Shown: piece after piece, positions 26,756 through 35,932 of the stretch
Position numbering within the stretch: position 1 is the first letter of the stretch
Layout of the letters: each line of letters starts with the position of its first letter
NCBI RefSeq assembly: GCF_900102075.1
Contig: NZ_FNAV01000013.1
Coordinates: forward strand, 1 to 64,000
Length of the DNA stretch: 64,000 nt
Reading direction: 5' to 3'
Origin: Salipiger thiooxidans
GTDB lineage: Bacteria; Pseudomonadota; Alphaproteobacteria; Rhodobacterales; Rhodobacteraceae
Translations under genes and position numbers: made by a program
The notes under the pieces: model-generated
Database searches by the model: none
What the model was told of the DNA's origin: nothing
Seen by the model: the letters and a program-made list of their open reading frames with translations, nothing else

Positions 26756-26840
26756 GCGCCCTTCCCGCAACGCAGCTCCGCCGCGTACCGCCCGGCGGGC
26801 CGGTCGAAACTGGCTTGCGCGCTCGTCGGGCGCATGGTTA

Positions 26841-26858
26841 GTTACGTTATAACATTAC
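26841..26858. promoter_or_regulatory. Zur-like box upstream of the CobW-type gene
   Basis: GTTACGTTATAACATTAC is an imperfect palindrome centred on TTATAA, in an AT-rich patch ending 24 bases before the ATG at 26883. It matches the alphaproteobacterial Zur pattern (TGTTATA...TATAACA type). COG0523 genes are classic Zur targets, which supports zinc control. Confidence 0.7.
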
Positions 26859-26882
26859 ACACTCTCATTCACGGAGTCCCCC

Positions 26883-28103
26883 ATGCCAGCCACGGATTCG
26901 CGCCTGCCCGTCACCGTCCTGTCGGGCTTTCTCGGTGCCGGAAAGACCACGCTTCTCAATGACGTGCTGAACAACCGCGACGGACGGCGGGTCGCGGTGA
27001 TCGTCAACGACATGTCCGAGGTGAACATCGACGCCGACCTCGTCCGCGACGGCGGCGCCGATCTCAGCCATACCGAGGAGAAGCTTGTCGAGATGTCGAA
27101 CGGCTGCATCTGCTGCACCCTGCGCGACGACCTTCTGCAGGAGGTGCGGCGCCTCGCCGAGGAGCGGCGCTTCGACTACCTGCTGATCGAGAGCACCGGC
27201 ATCGCCGAGCCCCTGCCCGTCGCCGCCACCTTCGATTTCCGCGACGAGCGCGGCCAGAGCCTCGCGGACGTGGCGCGGCTCGACACCATGGTGACCGTGG
27301 TCGACACCGTGAACCTGCTGAAGGATTACGCGAGTCACGATTTCATCCGCGACCGGGGCGAGAGCCTCGGCGAGGGCGACGACCGCACGCTGGTGGACCT
27401 GCTGGTGGACCAGATCGAGTTCGCCGACGTGGTGGTGCTGAACAAGGTCACCGACGCGGGCGCGGACAGGCGCGACGCGGCACGGCTCATCGTCACCGCG
27501 CTGAACCCGGACGCGGTGATCCTCGAGACCGACTACGGCCATGTCCCGCAGGAGCGCATCTTCGACACGGGGCTCTTCGATTTCGAGCAGGCGCACCTGC
27601 ACCCTATGTGGGCCAAGGAGCTCTACGGGTTCGAGGACCACGTGCCCGAGACCGAGGAATACGGCGTCACCTCCTTTGTCTACCGGGCGCGGCGGCCGTT
27701 CCATCCGCAGCGCGTGCACGACGTTCTGAACGGGCCGCTGCCGGGCGTAATCCGGGCCAAGGGGCACTTCTGGGTGGCGACCCGCCCGGACTGGCTGGCC
27801 GAGTTCTCGCTGGCCGGTGCGCTGAGCAGCATCCGTCCCATGGGCATGTGGTGGGCGACCGTCCCGTCCGAGCGCTGGCCCGATCACCCGCAGGCGCTCG
27901 ACTATCTGCGGCAGCACTGGCTGGAGCCCTTCGGCGACCGCCGGCAGGAGCTGGTCTTCATCGGTGCGGGGATGGACCGGGCGGCGATCACCGCCGCGCT
28001 GGACGCGGCGCTGGTGGGCGACGCCGAGCGCTTCGAGCCGCAGCAATGGCAGGACCTGCCCGACCCCTTTCCCGCCTGGCGCCGCGCGCCGCAGGCAGCA
28101 TGA
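26883..28103 (+). CDS. COG0523/CobW-family GTPase metallochaperone (probably zinc)
   Basis: This 406-residue G3E GTPase has Walker [11 protein letters not shown] near residue 15, the metal-binding CxCC motif (C75-I-C77-C78), [11 protein letters not shown] and the NKVTD guanine-specificity motif. The C-terminal CobW_C domain covers roughly residues 260-390 and has a conserved [10 protein letters not shown]. The Zur-like box just upstream points to a zinc-starvation chaperone rather than cobalamin biosynthesis; no cob genes are nearby. Ribosome-binding site CGGAG. It overlaps the next gene by four bases (ATGA). Confidence 0.9.
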   Translation: MPATDSRLPVTVLSGFLGAGKTTLLNDVLNNRDGRRVAVIVNDMSEVNIDADLVRDGGADLSHTEEKLVEMSNGCICCTLRDDLLQEVRRLAEERRFDYLLIESTGIAEPLPVAATFDFRDERGQSLADVARLDTMVTVVDTVNLLKDYASHDFIRDRGESLGEGDDRTLVDLLVDQIEFADVVVLNKVTDAGADRRDAARLIVTALNPDAVILETDYGHVPQERIFDTGLFDFEQAHLHPMWAKELYGFEDHVPETEEYGVTSFVYRARRPFHPQRVHDVLNGPLPGVIRAKGHFWVATRPDWLAEFSLAGALSSIRPMGMWWATVPSERWPDHPQALDYLRQHWLEPFGDRRQELVFIGAGMDRAAITAALDAALVGDAERFEPQQWQDLPDPFPAWRRAPQAA

Positions 28104-28411
28104 GCATGGAGAGGGCGGGCCCGGAGCGGAGCAATGCCCGCAGCTCGCTCCGCCGCCGCAGGCGCACGGGCGACCCGATGGCAGCTTATGACCGGCTGCC
28201 GCCCGAGCTGCGGCTCTGGCTGGCCGAGGCCGCCCTGCCCTGGTCGGCGGGTTCCGCGCTGCGGGTCTGGAGCAAGGCGCTGCGGGCCTGCGGTGGTGAC
28301 ACCGCCGAGGCCCGGCGGCAGCTTTCGCACCTCGAGCGTCGGCGCCTGTCCGAGGACGCCCCGCGCATCTGGGGCACGCGCCACCCGATCAGCGCCGAGC
28401 GTCCGGCCTGA
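28100..28411 (+). CDS. Small basic conserved protein (DUF6525-like)
   Basis: This 103-residue protein starts inside the CobW-gene stop (ATGA), so it is translationally coupled. The N-terminus is Arg-rich ([20 protein letters not shown]) and the middle has [21 protein letters not shown]. This resembles a small Rhodobacteraceae family I recall as DUF6525; the label is from memory. The function is unknown. The shared Zur-like promoter suggests expression under zinc limitation. Confidence 0.6.
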   Translation: MSMERAGPERSNARSSLRRRRRTGDPMAAYDRLPPELRLWLAEAALPWSAGSALRVWSKALRACGGDTAEARRQLSHLERRRLSEDAPRIWGTRHPISAERPA

Positions 28412-28437
28412 GGCCGCGGCGCAGTCACCCGGACAAG

Positions 28438-28472
28438 AAAAAACCGCGCCCGGGACAGCCCGGACGCGGTTT
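28438..28472 (-). terminator. Rho-independent terminator of rpmI-rplT
   Basis: AAACCGCG-C-CCGGG pairs with CCCGG-A-CGCGGTTT (one mismatched position) around an ACAG loop. On the minus strand it is followed by TTTTTTCTTG. It starts about 24 bases after the rplT stop and also lies just past the convergent small gene ending at 28411. Confidence 0.85.
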
Positions 28473-28495
28473 CAAGTTCTGCAGGGGTGCGGCGC

Positions 28496-28861
28496 TTACG
28501 CGGCCAGCGCGCCCTTGGCCTGCTCGACGATGGCACCGAATGCTTCGGGCTCGTGCACGGCCAGATCGGCGAGAACCTTGCGGTCCACTTCGATCCCGGC
28601 CTTGGTCAGGCCGTTGATGAACTTCGAGTAGGTCAGCGCTTCGTCGTGCGCGCGCACAGCAGCGTTGATCCGTTGGATCCACAGGGCGCGGAAGTTGCGC
28701 TTCCGGTTCTTGCGGTCGCGGGTCGCGTACTGGTTCGCCTTGTCGACGGCCTGGGCTGCAACCTTGAAGGTGTTCTTGCGACGGCCGTAGTAGCCTTTCG
28801 CCTGATCCAGAACCTTCTTGTGACGGGCGTGGGTGACGGTACCACCTTTGACTCGTGCCAT
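28496..28861 (-). CDS. rplT: 50S ribosomal protein L20
   Basis: This is a 121-residue ribosomal protein needed for early 50S assembly. It has the conserved N-terminus [18 protein letters not shown], the [15 protein letters not shown] segment and the [13 protein letters not shown] core. It lies 15 bases after rpmI. Ribosome-binding site AGGAGG (GATAGGAGGCTAGACAC before ATG). infC, which often precedes this pair, is not adjacent. Confidence 0.97.
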   Translation of the reverse strand: MARVKGGTVTHARHKKVLDQAKGYYGRRKNTFKVAAQAVDKANQYATRDRKNRKRNFRALWIQRINAAVRAHDEALTYSKFINGLTKAGIEVDRKVLADLAVHEPEAFGAIVEQAKGALAA

Positions 28862-28876
28862 GTGTCTAGCCTCCTA

Positions 28877-29077
28877 TCAGCGGTCGTAGGGCATGTAGCC
28901 CTTGACGATTTTCGCGTCGGGGGCCGACAGCGTGGTGGTGCCGCGAGCGTCGCGGATGAACTTCGTGGTGCGCTTGATCATGCCGTGGCGCTTGCCAGCC
29001 TGACCTGCGATGACCTTGCCGGTCGCAGTCACCTTGAAGCGCTTCTTGGCGCTCGACTTCGTCTTCATCTTGGGCAT
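28877..29077 (-). CDS. rpmI: 50S ribosomal protein L35
   Basis: This is a 66-residue basic ribosomal protein with the typical [15 protein letters not shown] start and [15 protein letters not shown] core. The start at 29077 has AAGGAGAC upstream (GTCAAGGAGACGGAA). It forms an operon with rplT. Upstream, the frameshifted amidohydrolase gene ends at 29230 on the same strand, leaving about 150 bases for a promoter. Confidence 0.96.
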   Translation of the reverse strand: MPKMKTKSSAKKRFKVTATGKVIAGQAGKRHGMIKRTTKFIRDARGTTTLSAPDAKIVKGYMPYDR

Positions 29078-29229
29078 TTCCGTCTCCTTGACGTCTTGCG
29101 GTGAACGCGCGACTCGGCATGCCACAGTGAGCCGGCCACGCGGTAGGAGGCGCCCCTATAGGCCGCGGCGCCTTCCGATGCAAGGGGGCTTCCGGGGCGC
29201 GGGCGCCCTGCCCGACAACCGTAGCGGGA

Positions 29230-30562
29230 TCAGCCGCCCAGCTTCTCCTGCAGCTCGTTCATCATCTCTGCGGCCTCGTTCGTCAAGGCGTCCAGGTCGA
29301 CCTTGGTGAGCTCACCATCGGCCTTGTGGATCTCTCCGCCGATCATCACGAAGCGCACGTTGTCCGGCCCGGCCTTGCGGGTGAGCTCGATGTCCGGGGG
29401 GAGCTTGCCGGTTTCGTCCAGCCCCTCGGTCGAGATCGCGATGAGGTCCGCAGGCCCGCCCTTGACCAGCGTGCCCACACCATCGGGCGCCTGAACGGCC
29501 AGCGCGCCCGCGCGGGTCGCCCAGTCGAACACCGTGGCGCCGTTGATCGCCTCTTCGCCCATGGTCTCGTCCGCCGCCTCGGCGACAAGGCGCATGACGG
29601 TGAACATGTCGGCCGCGCCCTCGGGCCCGGTGGTGCCGACCCCCACGCCCATGTTGAGCCCGGCCTCGCGCATGGCGCCGATGTCCGGCGCACCGAAGTC
29701 CATCGCAGCCTCGGTCGTCGGCGCGACGATGAGCGGGCTACCGGCCTCGGCCAGTCGCGCGAGGTCCTCCGCCGGGGCCGAGGTCACGTGCACCACCTGC
29801 ACGTCCGCGCCCAGCATCCCCTGCTCGGACATCGCCTGAACGTTGTGCAGCTCCGCCGCGCCCTGCGAGCCTCCCATGTGGAAGGAGACCGGCAGGCCGT
29901 ACCCGCGCGCCTTGGAGATCTCTTCCTGCAGCACCTCGGGCGTCGAGCTGTCGGGCCCGCGCAAAGCCACGCCAAGGCCGACGGGGCCGTGCTCCCAGGT
30001 CGAGACCGTGTCGCGCAGGTCGTCGAGGTCCATCGGCTTGTCATGAGAGCCGGCGTGCGGGTATCCGTAGTTGAACCGCCCGCCAAGGCCCGAGTCTCGC
30101 ATCGCCCCGACCTCGGCATCGGCGTGCTCGGGCGAGACCACGTTGTCGGCCCAGTTGTTGACCCAGGTGATGCCCGAGTTGACCGCGAGCGCCGCGGCCA
30201 GCTCGACCGAAAGGGCCGAGGCTTCGGGCGTCCAGACCTCGGCCAGCGCGTCCATGGTTTCGGCGCTGTCGTCTCCGAGTCCGCGGGCGATGGCGCTCCA
30301 CATGTGCGAGTGCCCATCCACCAGCCCCGGGGTGATGAGCAAGCCGCTGAGGTCGATAACCTCGGCACCCTCGGCCTTGAGTTCGGGCGCGATGGCGGCG
30401 ATGCGGTCCCCCTCGATGAGGATCTCGAGCCTCAGGGGGTTGGTCCAGCCGCCCTCCATGGTGATCACTTCGGCCCCGGTGAGAAGCGTGCGCTGGGGGG
30501 GGCTGCGCGTTGGCTAGCGCGGGGATGAACATCCCGGCGATGGCTGCAGTCCTGAGAAGCAT
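29230..30562 (-). pseudogene. Exported amidohydrolase, split by a frameshift in a G8/C8 run
   Basis: From 30468 downwards a 412-codon frame encodes a metal-dependent amidohydrolase: IEGDRIAAIAPEL, the HxH metal site in LVDGHSHMWSA, a distal GGPADLIAI strand and a C-terminal VMIGGEIHKADGEL. A signal peptide (MLLRTAAIAGMFIPALANA, start 30562, or 30601 in frame) lies just upstream in another frame. The two join if the eight-base run at 30495-30502 had seven bases, giving ALANAQPPQRTLLTGAEVIT. As written, the exported protein would be cut off shortly after the signal. Possible causes are a true mutation, phase variation or a homopolymer sequencing error. The substrate is unknown. Confidence 0.8.
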
Positions 30563-30757
30563 CTGGAAGAGCCCTTGGATGAAGTGGCGACTCTGATCCA
30601 ATGGGCGGGGCGCGCGTGACGTTCCGGCCGATCACGCGGGCGTGAGCGGCCGTGACTTTCCCGGCATCGCTGTCGTGTGAGGGTAAAGTGGGAACGCAGG
30701 CGGCCCGTCAAACGCGAAGGGACGGCGCCGCCAGCGCGCGCCCTCGGGGCGTTGCGA

Positions 30758-30779
30758 GCCCCCCGCAGGAACGGGGGGC
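30758..30779 (-). terminator. GC-rich hairpin after pyk
   Basis: GCCCCCCG (30758-30765) and CGGGGGGC (30772-30779) form a perfect 8-bp stem with loop CAGGAA, 14 bases after the pyk stop on the minus strand. No T tract follows, so intrinsic termination would be weak. Confidence 0.5.
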
Positions 30780-30793
30780 CGCAGGATCGGAGA

Positions 30794-32239
30794 TCACTCC
30801 GGGTCGGTGGAGTAGATCAGGCGCTCGTCGCAGGGCGCGACGCGCAGGATGTTGGTGGTGCCGGGCATGTTGAAGGGCACGCCCGCGGTCACCACGATCT
30901 GGTCCTCGGAGCCGGCATAGCCCTGCGCCCGCGCGGCGCGAGCCGCGTTGACCACCGCCTGCTTGAAGCGCTCGAGCTCGCCGGTCATCACGCAGTTCAC
31001 GCCCCAGGTCAGCGACAGGCGGCGCGCGGTGCCGCGCAGCGATGTCATGGCGATGATCGGAACCCTCGGACGCTCGCGCGCGACCTTGGCCACCGTGGTG
31101 CCCGAGGAGGTGAAGCAGCAGATCACCTTGATGTTCGCGGTCTCGGCAATCTCGCGCGCGGCGGCAACGATGCCGTCGGCGACGCTTGCACGGTCGATGT
31201 TGCGGCTGGCCTCGATGACCTCGGTGTAGGTCGGGTCCTTCTCGACGCCCACGGCCACGTTGTTCATCGTGGTCACCGCCTCGACAGGGTACTGACCGGC
31301 TGCGGATTCCGCCGAGAGCATCACCGCGTCGGCGCCCTCGTAGATGGCGGTCGCCACGTCCGAGACCTCGGCCCGGGTGGGCATCGGGCTCTCGATCATC
31401 GACTCGAGCATCTGGGTGGCGACGATCACCGGCTTGCCGGCCTTGCGGCACATGCGGATCAGGCGCTTCTGGATCGGCGGGACGTTCTGCACCGGCAGCT
31501 CGACGCCGAGGTCACCGCGGGCGACCATGACGCCGTCGGAGACCTCAAGGATCTTCTCGAAGGACTTCACCGCGGCGGGCTTCTCGATCTTCGACAGGAT
31601 CGCGGCGCGGCCGTCGGCCAGCTTGCGGGCCTCGATCACGTCCTCGGGGCGCTGCACGAAGCTCAGCGCCAGCCAGTCGACGCCGAGCGCAGCGGCGAAC
31701 TCGAGATCCTTGCGGTCCTTCTCGGACAGCGCCGCCAGCGGCAGCACGACGTCGGGCACGTTCACACCCTTGCGGTTCGAAATCGTCCCGCCCGCCTCGA
31801 TGACGCAGTTGGCGAAATCCTTGCCGCATTCCTCGACCCGGAGACGGATCTTGCCGTCGTTCACCAGAAGATGCGCCCCCACGCCGATGGCCTGGAAGAT
31901 CTCGGGGTGCGGCAGGCAGACCCGCCGCTTCGTGCCCGGCGCCTTGTCGAGATCGAGGCGGAAGGTCTCGCCCCATTCCAGCTCTTCCTCGCCGTTCTCG
32001 AACTCGCCGACGCGGAGCTTCGGCCCCTGCAGGTCGGCGAGGATGGCGATGGGGCTGTCGAGGTCCTTCTCGACCTGCCGGATCGCGCGGTGCAGCTTGG
32101 TGATGTCCTCGTGGCTGCCGTGGCTCATGTTGAGACGGAAGACATCGGCGCCCGCCTCGTGCAGCGTGCGGATCATCTCGTAGGTGTTGCTGGAGGGTCC
32201 CAGCGTGGCCACGATCTTGACTTTGCGCAAACGTCTCAT
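30794..32239 (-). CDS. pyk: Pyruvate kinase
   Basis: This enzyme converts phosphoenolpyruvate and ADP to pyruvate and ATP. It is 481 residues, normal in length. The barrel has KIVATLGPSS, FRLNMSHGSHED, the metal/catalytic LSKIEKPAAV (Lys), VMVARGDLGVELP and MLSAESAAGQYPVEAV. The C-terminal allosteric domain covers about residues 345-480 with CFTSSGTTVAKVARERP. The start at 32239 is supported by GGGAGA upstream; the frame is open for 20 more codons. Confidence 0.97.
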   Translation of the reverse strand: MRRLRKVKIVATLGPSSNTYEMIRTLHEAGADVFRLNMSHGSHEDITKLHRAIRQVEKDLDSPIAILADLQGPKLRVGEFENGEEELEWGETFRLDLDKAPGTKRRVCLPHPEIFQAIGVGAHLLVNDGKIRLRVEECGKDFANCVIEAGGTISNRKGVNVPDVVLPLAALSEKDRKDLEFAAALGVDWLALSFVQRPEDVIEARKLADGRAAILSKIEKPAAVKSFEKILEVSDGVMVARGDLGVELPVQNVPPIQKRLIRMCRKAGKPVIVATQMLESMIESPMPTRAEVSDVATAIYEGADAVMLSAESAAGQYPVEAVTTMNNVAVGVEKDPTYTEVIEASRNIDRASVADGIVAAAREIAETANIKVICCFTSSGTTVAKVARERPRVPIIAMTSLRGTARRLSLTWGVNCVMTGELERFKQAVVNAARAARAQGYAGSEDQIVVTAGVPFNMPGTTNILRVAPCDERLIYSTDPE

Positions 32240-32390
32240 TGTCCGTCTCCCTGCTCCGGCTTCTTCCTGGCGCCGACCGTCGCCTGACATGATCTTCAAT
32301 CAGTTACCGCTAACGCCCGGTTGACGGTATTGCCCAATTCCATTCGCCACGCAACTGCTCTAAGTGTGCGTGACGGAACAACACAAAATC

Positions 32391-33131
32391 ATGACCTACA
32401 CGCCATATCACATCGAGGGCGCCGACCGCGGCGGCCGTTTCCTTGTCACCTGCGATCATGCGAGCAATACCGTGCCGCCCGATCTCGGGGGAACCCTTGG
32501 CCTGCCTGCCGAGGACATGCGCAGGCACATTGCCTATGATGTAGGCGCTCTCGGTCTGGCGCGCGCTCTGGCGGCGTCGCTCGACTCGCCGCTGATCTGG
32601 GCGGACTTCTCGCGGTTGGTGATCGATCCCAACCGCGGCGAGGACGACCCGACGCTGCTGATGCGCCTCTACGACGGCTCGGTGATCCCGGGAAACCGCC
32701 ACGCCTGCGCCGAGGAACGCGGCCGCAGGCTCGACGCCTATCACCGCCCCTACCACCGCGCGCTCGAGACGCTCGCCGCCTCGCGCAGAGAGGACGTGGC
32801 CATCGTCGCCGTGCACTCCTTTACCCGCCAGCTGCGCGGGCGCCCGACCCGGCCGTGGCACGTGGGTATCCTGCACGCGTGGGACGCGCGGCTCTCGGAC
32901 CCGCTGATCGCCAGGCTCGAGGCCGAGCCCGACCTGACCGTGGGCCGCAACGAGCCCTACCCCGGGCACCTGCCCGGCGACTCGATCGACCGCCACGCCC
33001 TGAAGCACGGGCGGGTGAACACGCTGATCGAACTGCGCAACGACCTGATCGAGAGCGAACAGGCCCAGATGCACTGGGGTGCCCGGCTCGCGCCGCTGCT
33101 CGAGGCGGCGCTGGACGAGGTGCCGGAATGA
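32391..33131 (+). CDS. N-formylglutamate amidohydrolase family protein
   Basis: This 246-residue protein has the family signatures LVTCDHASNTVP (Asp-His near residue 24), HIAYDVGALGLA, VIDPNRGEDDP and VAVHSFTRQL. Family members hydrolyse N-formylglutamate in histidine catabolism, but no hut genes lie here, so the actual substrate is uncertain. The ATG at 32391 is the conserved start. Its stop overlaps the ATG at 33128, and the downstream DUF1244 gene is probably cotranscribed. Confidence 0.88.
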   Translation: MTYTPYHIEGADRGGRFLVTCDHASNTVPPDLGGTLGLPAEDMRRHIAYDVGALGLARALAASLDSPLIWADFSRLVIDPNRGEDDPTLLMRLYDGSVIPGNRHACAEERGRRLDAYHRPYHRALETLAASRREDVAIVAVHSFTRQLRGRPTRPWHVGILHAWDARLSDPLIARLEAEPDLTVGRNEPYPGHLPGDSIDRHALKHGRVNTLIELRNDLIESEQAQMHWGARLAPLLEAALDEVPE

Positions 33132-33142
33132 CGGAGGATATC

Positions 33143-33457
33143 ATGGACGACCAGACCCGTATCGAGATCGAGGCAGCCGCCTTCCGCCGGCTGCGCCAGC
33201 ACCTGATGGAAGACCGCAGGGACGTGCAGAACATCGACCTGATGAATCTCGCCGGCTTCTGCCGCAACTGCCTGGCCCGATGGTTCCAGGAAGCCGCCGC
33301 CGAGCGCGGCGTCGAGATCGGCAAGGACGAGGCGCGCGAGATCTACTACGGCATGCCCTACGACGCGTGGAAGGCCGAGCACCAGGCACCGGCGGACGAC
33401 GCGAAAAAGGCCGCCTTCGAGACGGCCTTCCGGGAGAATGTCGGCAAAAAGGACTGA
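33143..33457 (+). CDS. DUF1244 family protein
   Basis: This 104-residue protein is typical of the DUF1244 family: FRRLRQHLMEDRRDVQNIDL, MNLAGFCRNCLARWFQEAA and EIYYGMPYDAWKAEHQ. The CRNC pair of cysteines is conserved in the family. The function is unknown. The ATG at 33143 is chosen because GGAGG sits five bases upstream; the in-frame ATG at 33128 overlaps the preceding stop and is the alternative. Convergent with the DUF3576 gene. Confidence 0.9.
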   Translation: MDDQTRIEIEAAAFRRLRQHLMEDRRDVQNIDLMNLAGFCRNCLARWFQEAAAERGVEIGKDEAREIYYGMPYDAWKAEHQAPADDAKKAAFETAFRENVGKKD

Positions 33458-33458
33458 C

Positions 33459-33477
33459 CCGGGCCACGGAGGCCCGG
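33459..33477. terminator. Hairpin between convergent DUF1244 and DUF3576 genes
   Basis: CCGGGCC/GGCCCGG form a perfect 7-bp stem with an ACGGA loop in the 33-base gap between the two stops. It is probably a bidirectional terminator; no T tract is present. Confidence 0.5.
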
Positions 33478-33490
33478 CAGCGTCCGGGCC

Positions 33491-34012
33491 TTACAGCTTG
33501 GAATCGCGCGCGCGCAGCTGGCGCGCGCGGGTGAGGATCGCATCCTCGATGGCGCGCACCGTGGTCGCGTCGACCGGGCCGGAGCTGGTCATCAGCGCGA
33601 GGTTCAGCGAGCGGGCGTCGAGCGCCGGGTCGGTCACGAGGATCGTCGCGCGGTAGGCACGGCCGCCACCCGGCGGCGTGCCGTAGCCGGTGGTGATGAC
33701 CCCGGTGAAAGGATCCACTGAATCCACCGGCAGGAAATCCAGCACCTCGAGCGAGGCATTCCAGATGTACTTGTTCACCGCGCCGATCTCGGAGGGATCG
33801 GGACGGCTGCCGAAGATATCCCAGATTGTCGAATCCGGTTTGCCCTCGGCTCCGTAGATCTCCTGCTCGATGATCGCCTGCGAGGTCGCGGCGTTGCCGG
33901 GAGGCACGTTGCGCGTGTCAGCGCCCTGACGGTCGAACCAGCTTGCACATCCGGACAGCATCAGCGCACCGCCGGTCAGCACGACTCCGGTCGCCATTTG
34001 CACCTTGTTCAT
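33491..34012 (-). CDS. DUF3576 lipoprotein
   Basis: This 173-residue protein has a lipoprotein signal (MNKVQMATGVVLTGGALMLSGC, lipobox LSGC, Cys22). The mature part has the DUF3576 pattern IWDIFGSRPDPSEIGAVNKYIWNASLEVLDFLP and an ITTGYGTPPGGGRAYRATI strand region. It is probably envelope-anchored; its function is unknown but it is widely conserved in alphaproteobacteria. The start at 34012 has AGGAGCT eight bases upstream, which decides against the in-frame 34048 start. Confidence 0.88.
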   Translation of the reverse strand: MNKVQMATGVVLTGGALMLSGCASWFDRQGADTRNVPPGNAATSQAIIEQEIYGAEGKPDSTIWDIFGSRPDPSEIGAVNKYIWNASLEVLDFLPVDSVDPFTGVITTGYGTPPGGGRAYRATILVTDPALDARSLNLALMTSSGPVDATTVRAIEDAILTRARQLRARDSKL

Positions 34013-34285
34013 CAGCTCAAGCTCCTGCCCGTCGGTCTTGTCTGACACTCCATACCGGTCACGCCGGCGCGCGACAAGACGTCAATCCCGAATGCCCCCT
34101 AAGCCCTTGGCGGATACAGGCATGGGCCCCCGGGAAGCGTTGTGGCAATTGGGCAACTCTGCCCGCCTTGTTCGGCCAGGGGCTCAGCGACCAGTTGCAA
34201 TGACGAGCTCTGAAAGCGCATAGAACCTCCATCAAGGCCGGGCTACCCGGATTGGTACGCGCCTTACGAACACATGAGGGAAACA

Positions 34286-35305
34286 ATGAAAAAGATTCTG
34301 TTTGCTACCACCGCGCTGGTTGCAACCGCAGGCATCGCCTCGGCAGAAGTCACCCTGTCCGGCCAAGCCGAAATGGGCATCTTCAACTCGGGCTACGACC
34401 TCGCGAACCGTGAAGAGAACGACGACACCCAGTTCTTCACCGACCTCGACGTTACCTTCACCATGACCGGTGAAGCCGACAACGGCCTGACCTTCGGTGC
34501 AACCATCGACCTCGACGAAGCAGCCGACTACAACAACCCCGGCCGCTTCGAGCGTCCTGGCGACCAGGGCGGCGAGAACATGTTCGTCTCCTACGGCGGC
34601 GCCACCCTGACCATGGGTGACACCGACGGCGCTCTCGACGCACGCGTGCCGGAAATGGCGCTCGCAGGCGGCTCGCTGGCAGACGACGAAACCATCCACC
34701 TCGGCTTCAACCACTCCGACGGTTTCGACTTCGACACCGGCGGCGTCGGCCTCTCGCTGGACGGCTTCGGCGACGGCCAGATCGCTCGCTTCGACTACGC
34801 CTACCAGGGCTTCACCTTCTCGCTGTCCGGCGAGCAAGTTGCCAACGGCGCAGACGTTGATGACTTCGGCAACACCATCTGGGGCCTCGGTGTGTCCTGG
34901 AGCGGCGCTGTCTCGACCGTCGACCTGACCGTCGGCCTCGGCTACCAGACCCTGGAAGACGCAGCTGACATCACCACCGTCGCAGCAACCGCCGGCTTCG
35001 GTGGCGGCTTCTCGGCTGGCCTGACCTACACCAAAGCGAACGTCGAAGAAGAGTTCTTCGCCGACGACATCGAGCACTGGGGCATCGGCTTCGGCTACGA
35101 GATGAACGCAGTCGCAGTGGGCCTGAACTACGGTGAGTACGACGCTGGCGACTCCGGCGAGACCTCGGGCTTTGGCCTCGCAGCCAGCTACGACCTCGGC
35201 GGCGGCCTCGAAGCCCGTCTCGGCTACGGCTACTCCGACTTCGACATCGGCGGCATCGACGACGACTACGACACCTGGTCGCTCGGCCTGCGCATGAACT
35301 TCTGA
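34286..35305 (+). CDS. Outer-membrane porin (Rhodobacteraceae type)
   Basis: This is a 339-residue beta-barrel porin with a cleaved signal (MKKILFATTALVATAGIASA). The mature chain is very acidic, with alternating hydrophobic strands and many Gly/Asp turns, and ends in Phe (LGLRMNF), the C-terminal signature recognised by the BAM machinery. The middle has a TMGDTDGALDARVPEM loop like the L3 constriction loop of R. capsulatus porin. Codons favour GCA, CTG and GAA more than neighbours, as expected for a highly expressed gene. GAGGG ribosome-binding site; strong terminator downstream. Confidence 0.93.
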   Translation: MKKILFATTALVATAGIASAEVTLSGQAEMGIFNSGYDLANREENDDTQFFTDLDVTFTMTGEADNGLTFGATIDLDEAADYNNPGRFERPGDQGGENMFVSYGGATLTMGDTDGALDARVPEMALAGGSLADDETIHLGFNHSDGFDFDTGGVGLSLDGFGDGQIARFDYAYQGFTFSLSGEQVANGADVDDFGNTIWGLGVSWSGAVSTVDLTVGLGYQTLEDAADITTVAATAGFGGGFSAGLTYTKANVEEEFFADDIEHWGIGFGYEMNAVAVGLNYGEYDAGDSGETSGFGLAASYDLGGGLEARLGYGYSDFDIGGIDDDYDTWSLGLRMNF

Positions 35306-35330
35306 TCTCTCCGGAGATTGGTTGAGGGAA

Positions 35331-35360
35331 GAGCGGGCTTTGGCCCGCTCTTTTCTTTTT
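35331..35360 (+). terminator. Rho-independent terminator of the porin gene
   Basis: GAGCGGGC (35331-35338) and GCCCGCTC (35343-35350) form a perfect 8-bp stem with a short TTTG loop, followed by TTTTCTTTTTC. It begins 26 bases after the porin stop. Confidence 0.92.
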
Positions 35361-35437
35361 CGGGGATGGCCCATCGCTGTCCCCACCCGACCGCCAAGGT
35401 CAACCGCGACGGTCACGGGCCAGAAGGACGCCTTCCG

Positions 35438-35848
35438 ATGAGCGGCGAAAGACGCCTCGACGTGCTGCTTCAGAGCCTTTCGGCCCAGTTGGCGGACGAG
35501 CTCTTCGTCTTCGCCACCGTCCCTCCCGGCCCCCTGCCCGCAGGCCTTGCCCCGCGCATGACGCTCCACGAGGCCGAGGGCGTGACGCTGATCCTGCCCC
35601 GCGACGAGGCCGAGGCGCACGGGCTCGAGCACGGCTTTCCCTGCCGGATGATCACCCTCACCGTCCATTCCTCGCTCGAGGCGGTCGGCTTCATCGCCCA
35701 TATCGCCACGCGGCTGGCCGCGGCGGGCATCAGCGTGAACCCTGTGTCGGGCTTCTGCCACGATCACCTCTTCGTGCCGGACGGCCGCGAGGCCGAGGCG
35801 CTCGGGATCCTCGAATCTGTCGCCGGAGAGTTCCAGTCCCGCGCATGA
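35438..35848 (+). CDS. ACT-domain protein
   Basis: This 136-residue protein has an N-terminal ACT-like region and a C-terminal ACT_7-type domain (residues about 70-130, ITLTVHSSLEAVGFIAHIATRL then GISVNPVSGFCHDHLFV). Such stand-alone ACT proteins usually bind amino acids or regulate other enzymes; no target is evident. The ATG at 35438 follows GAAGGACGCC. It is separated from the porin by that gene's terminator, so it probably has its own promoter. Confidence 0.8.
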   Translation: MSGERRLDVLLQSLSAQLADELFVFATVPPGPLPAGLAPRMTLHEAEGVTLILPRDEAEAHGLEHGFPCRMITLTVHSSLEAVGFIAHIATRLAAAGISVNPVSGFCHDHLFVPDGREAEALGILESVAGEFQSRA

Positions 35849-35932
35849 TGGCGTAGGTCTCGTTCCAGCGCCGTGCCCCGGCTCGGTCGCCGCCACCCCG
35901 CGATTCCGCAAGTCACCGAGGCCCCCTCGCCC

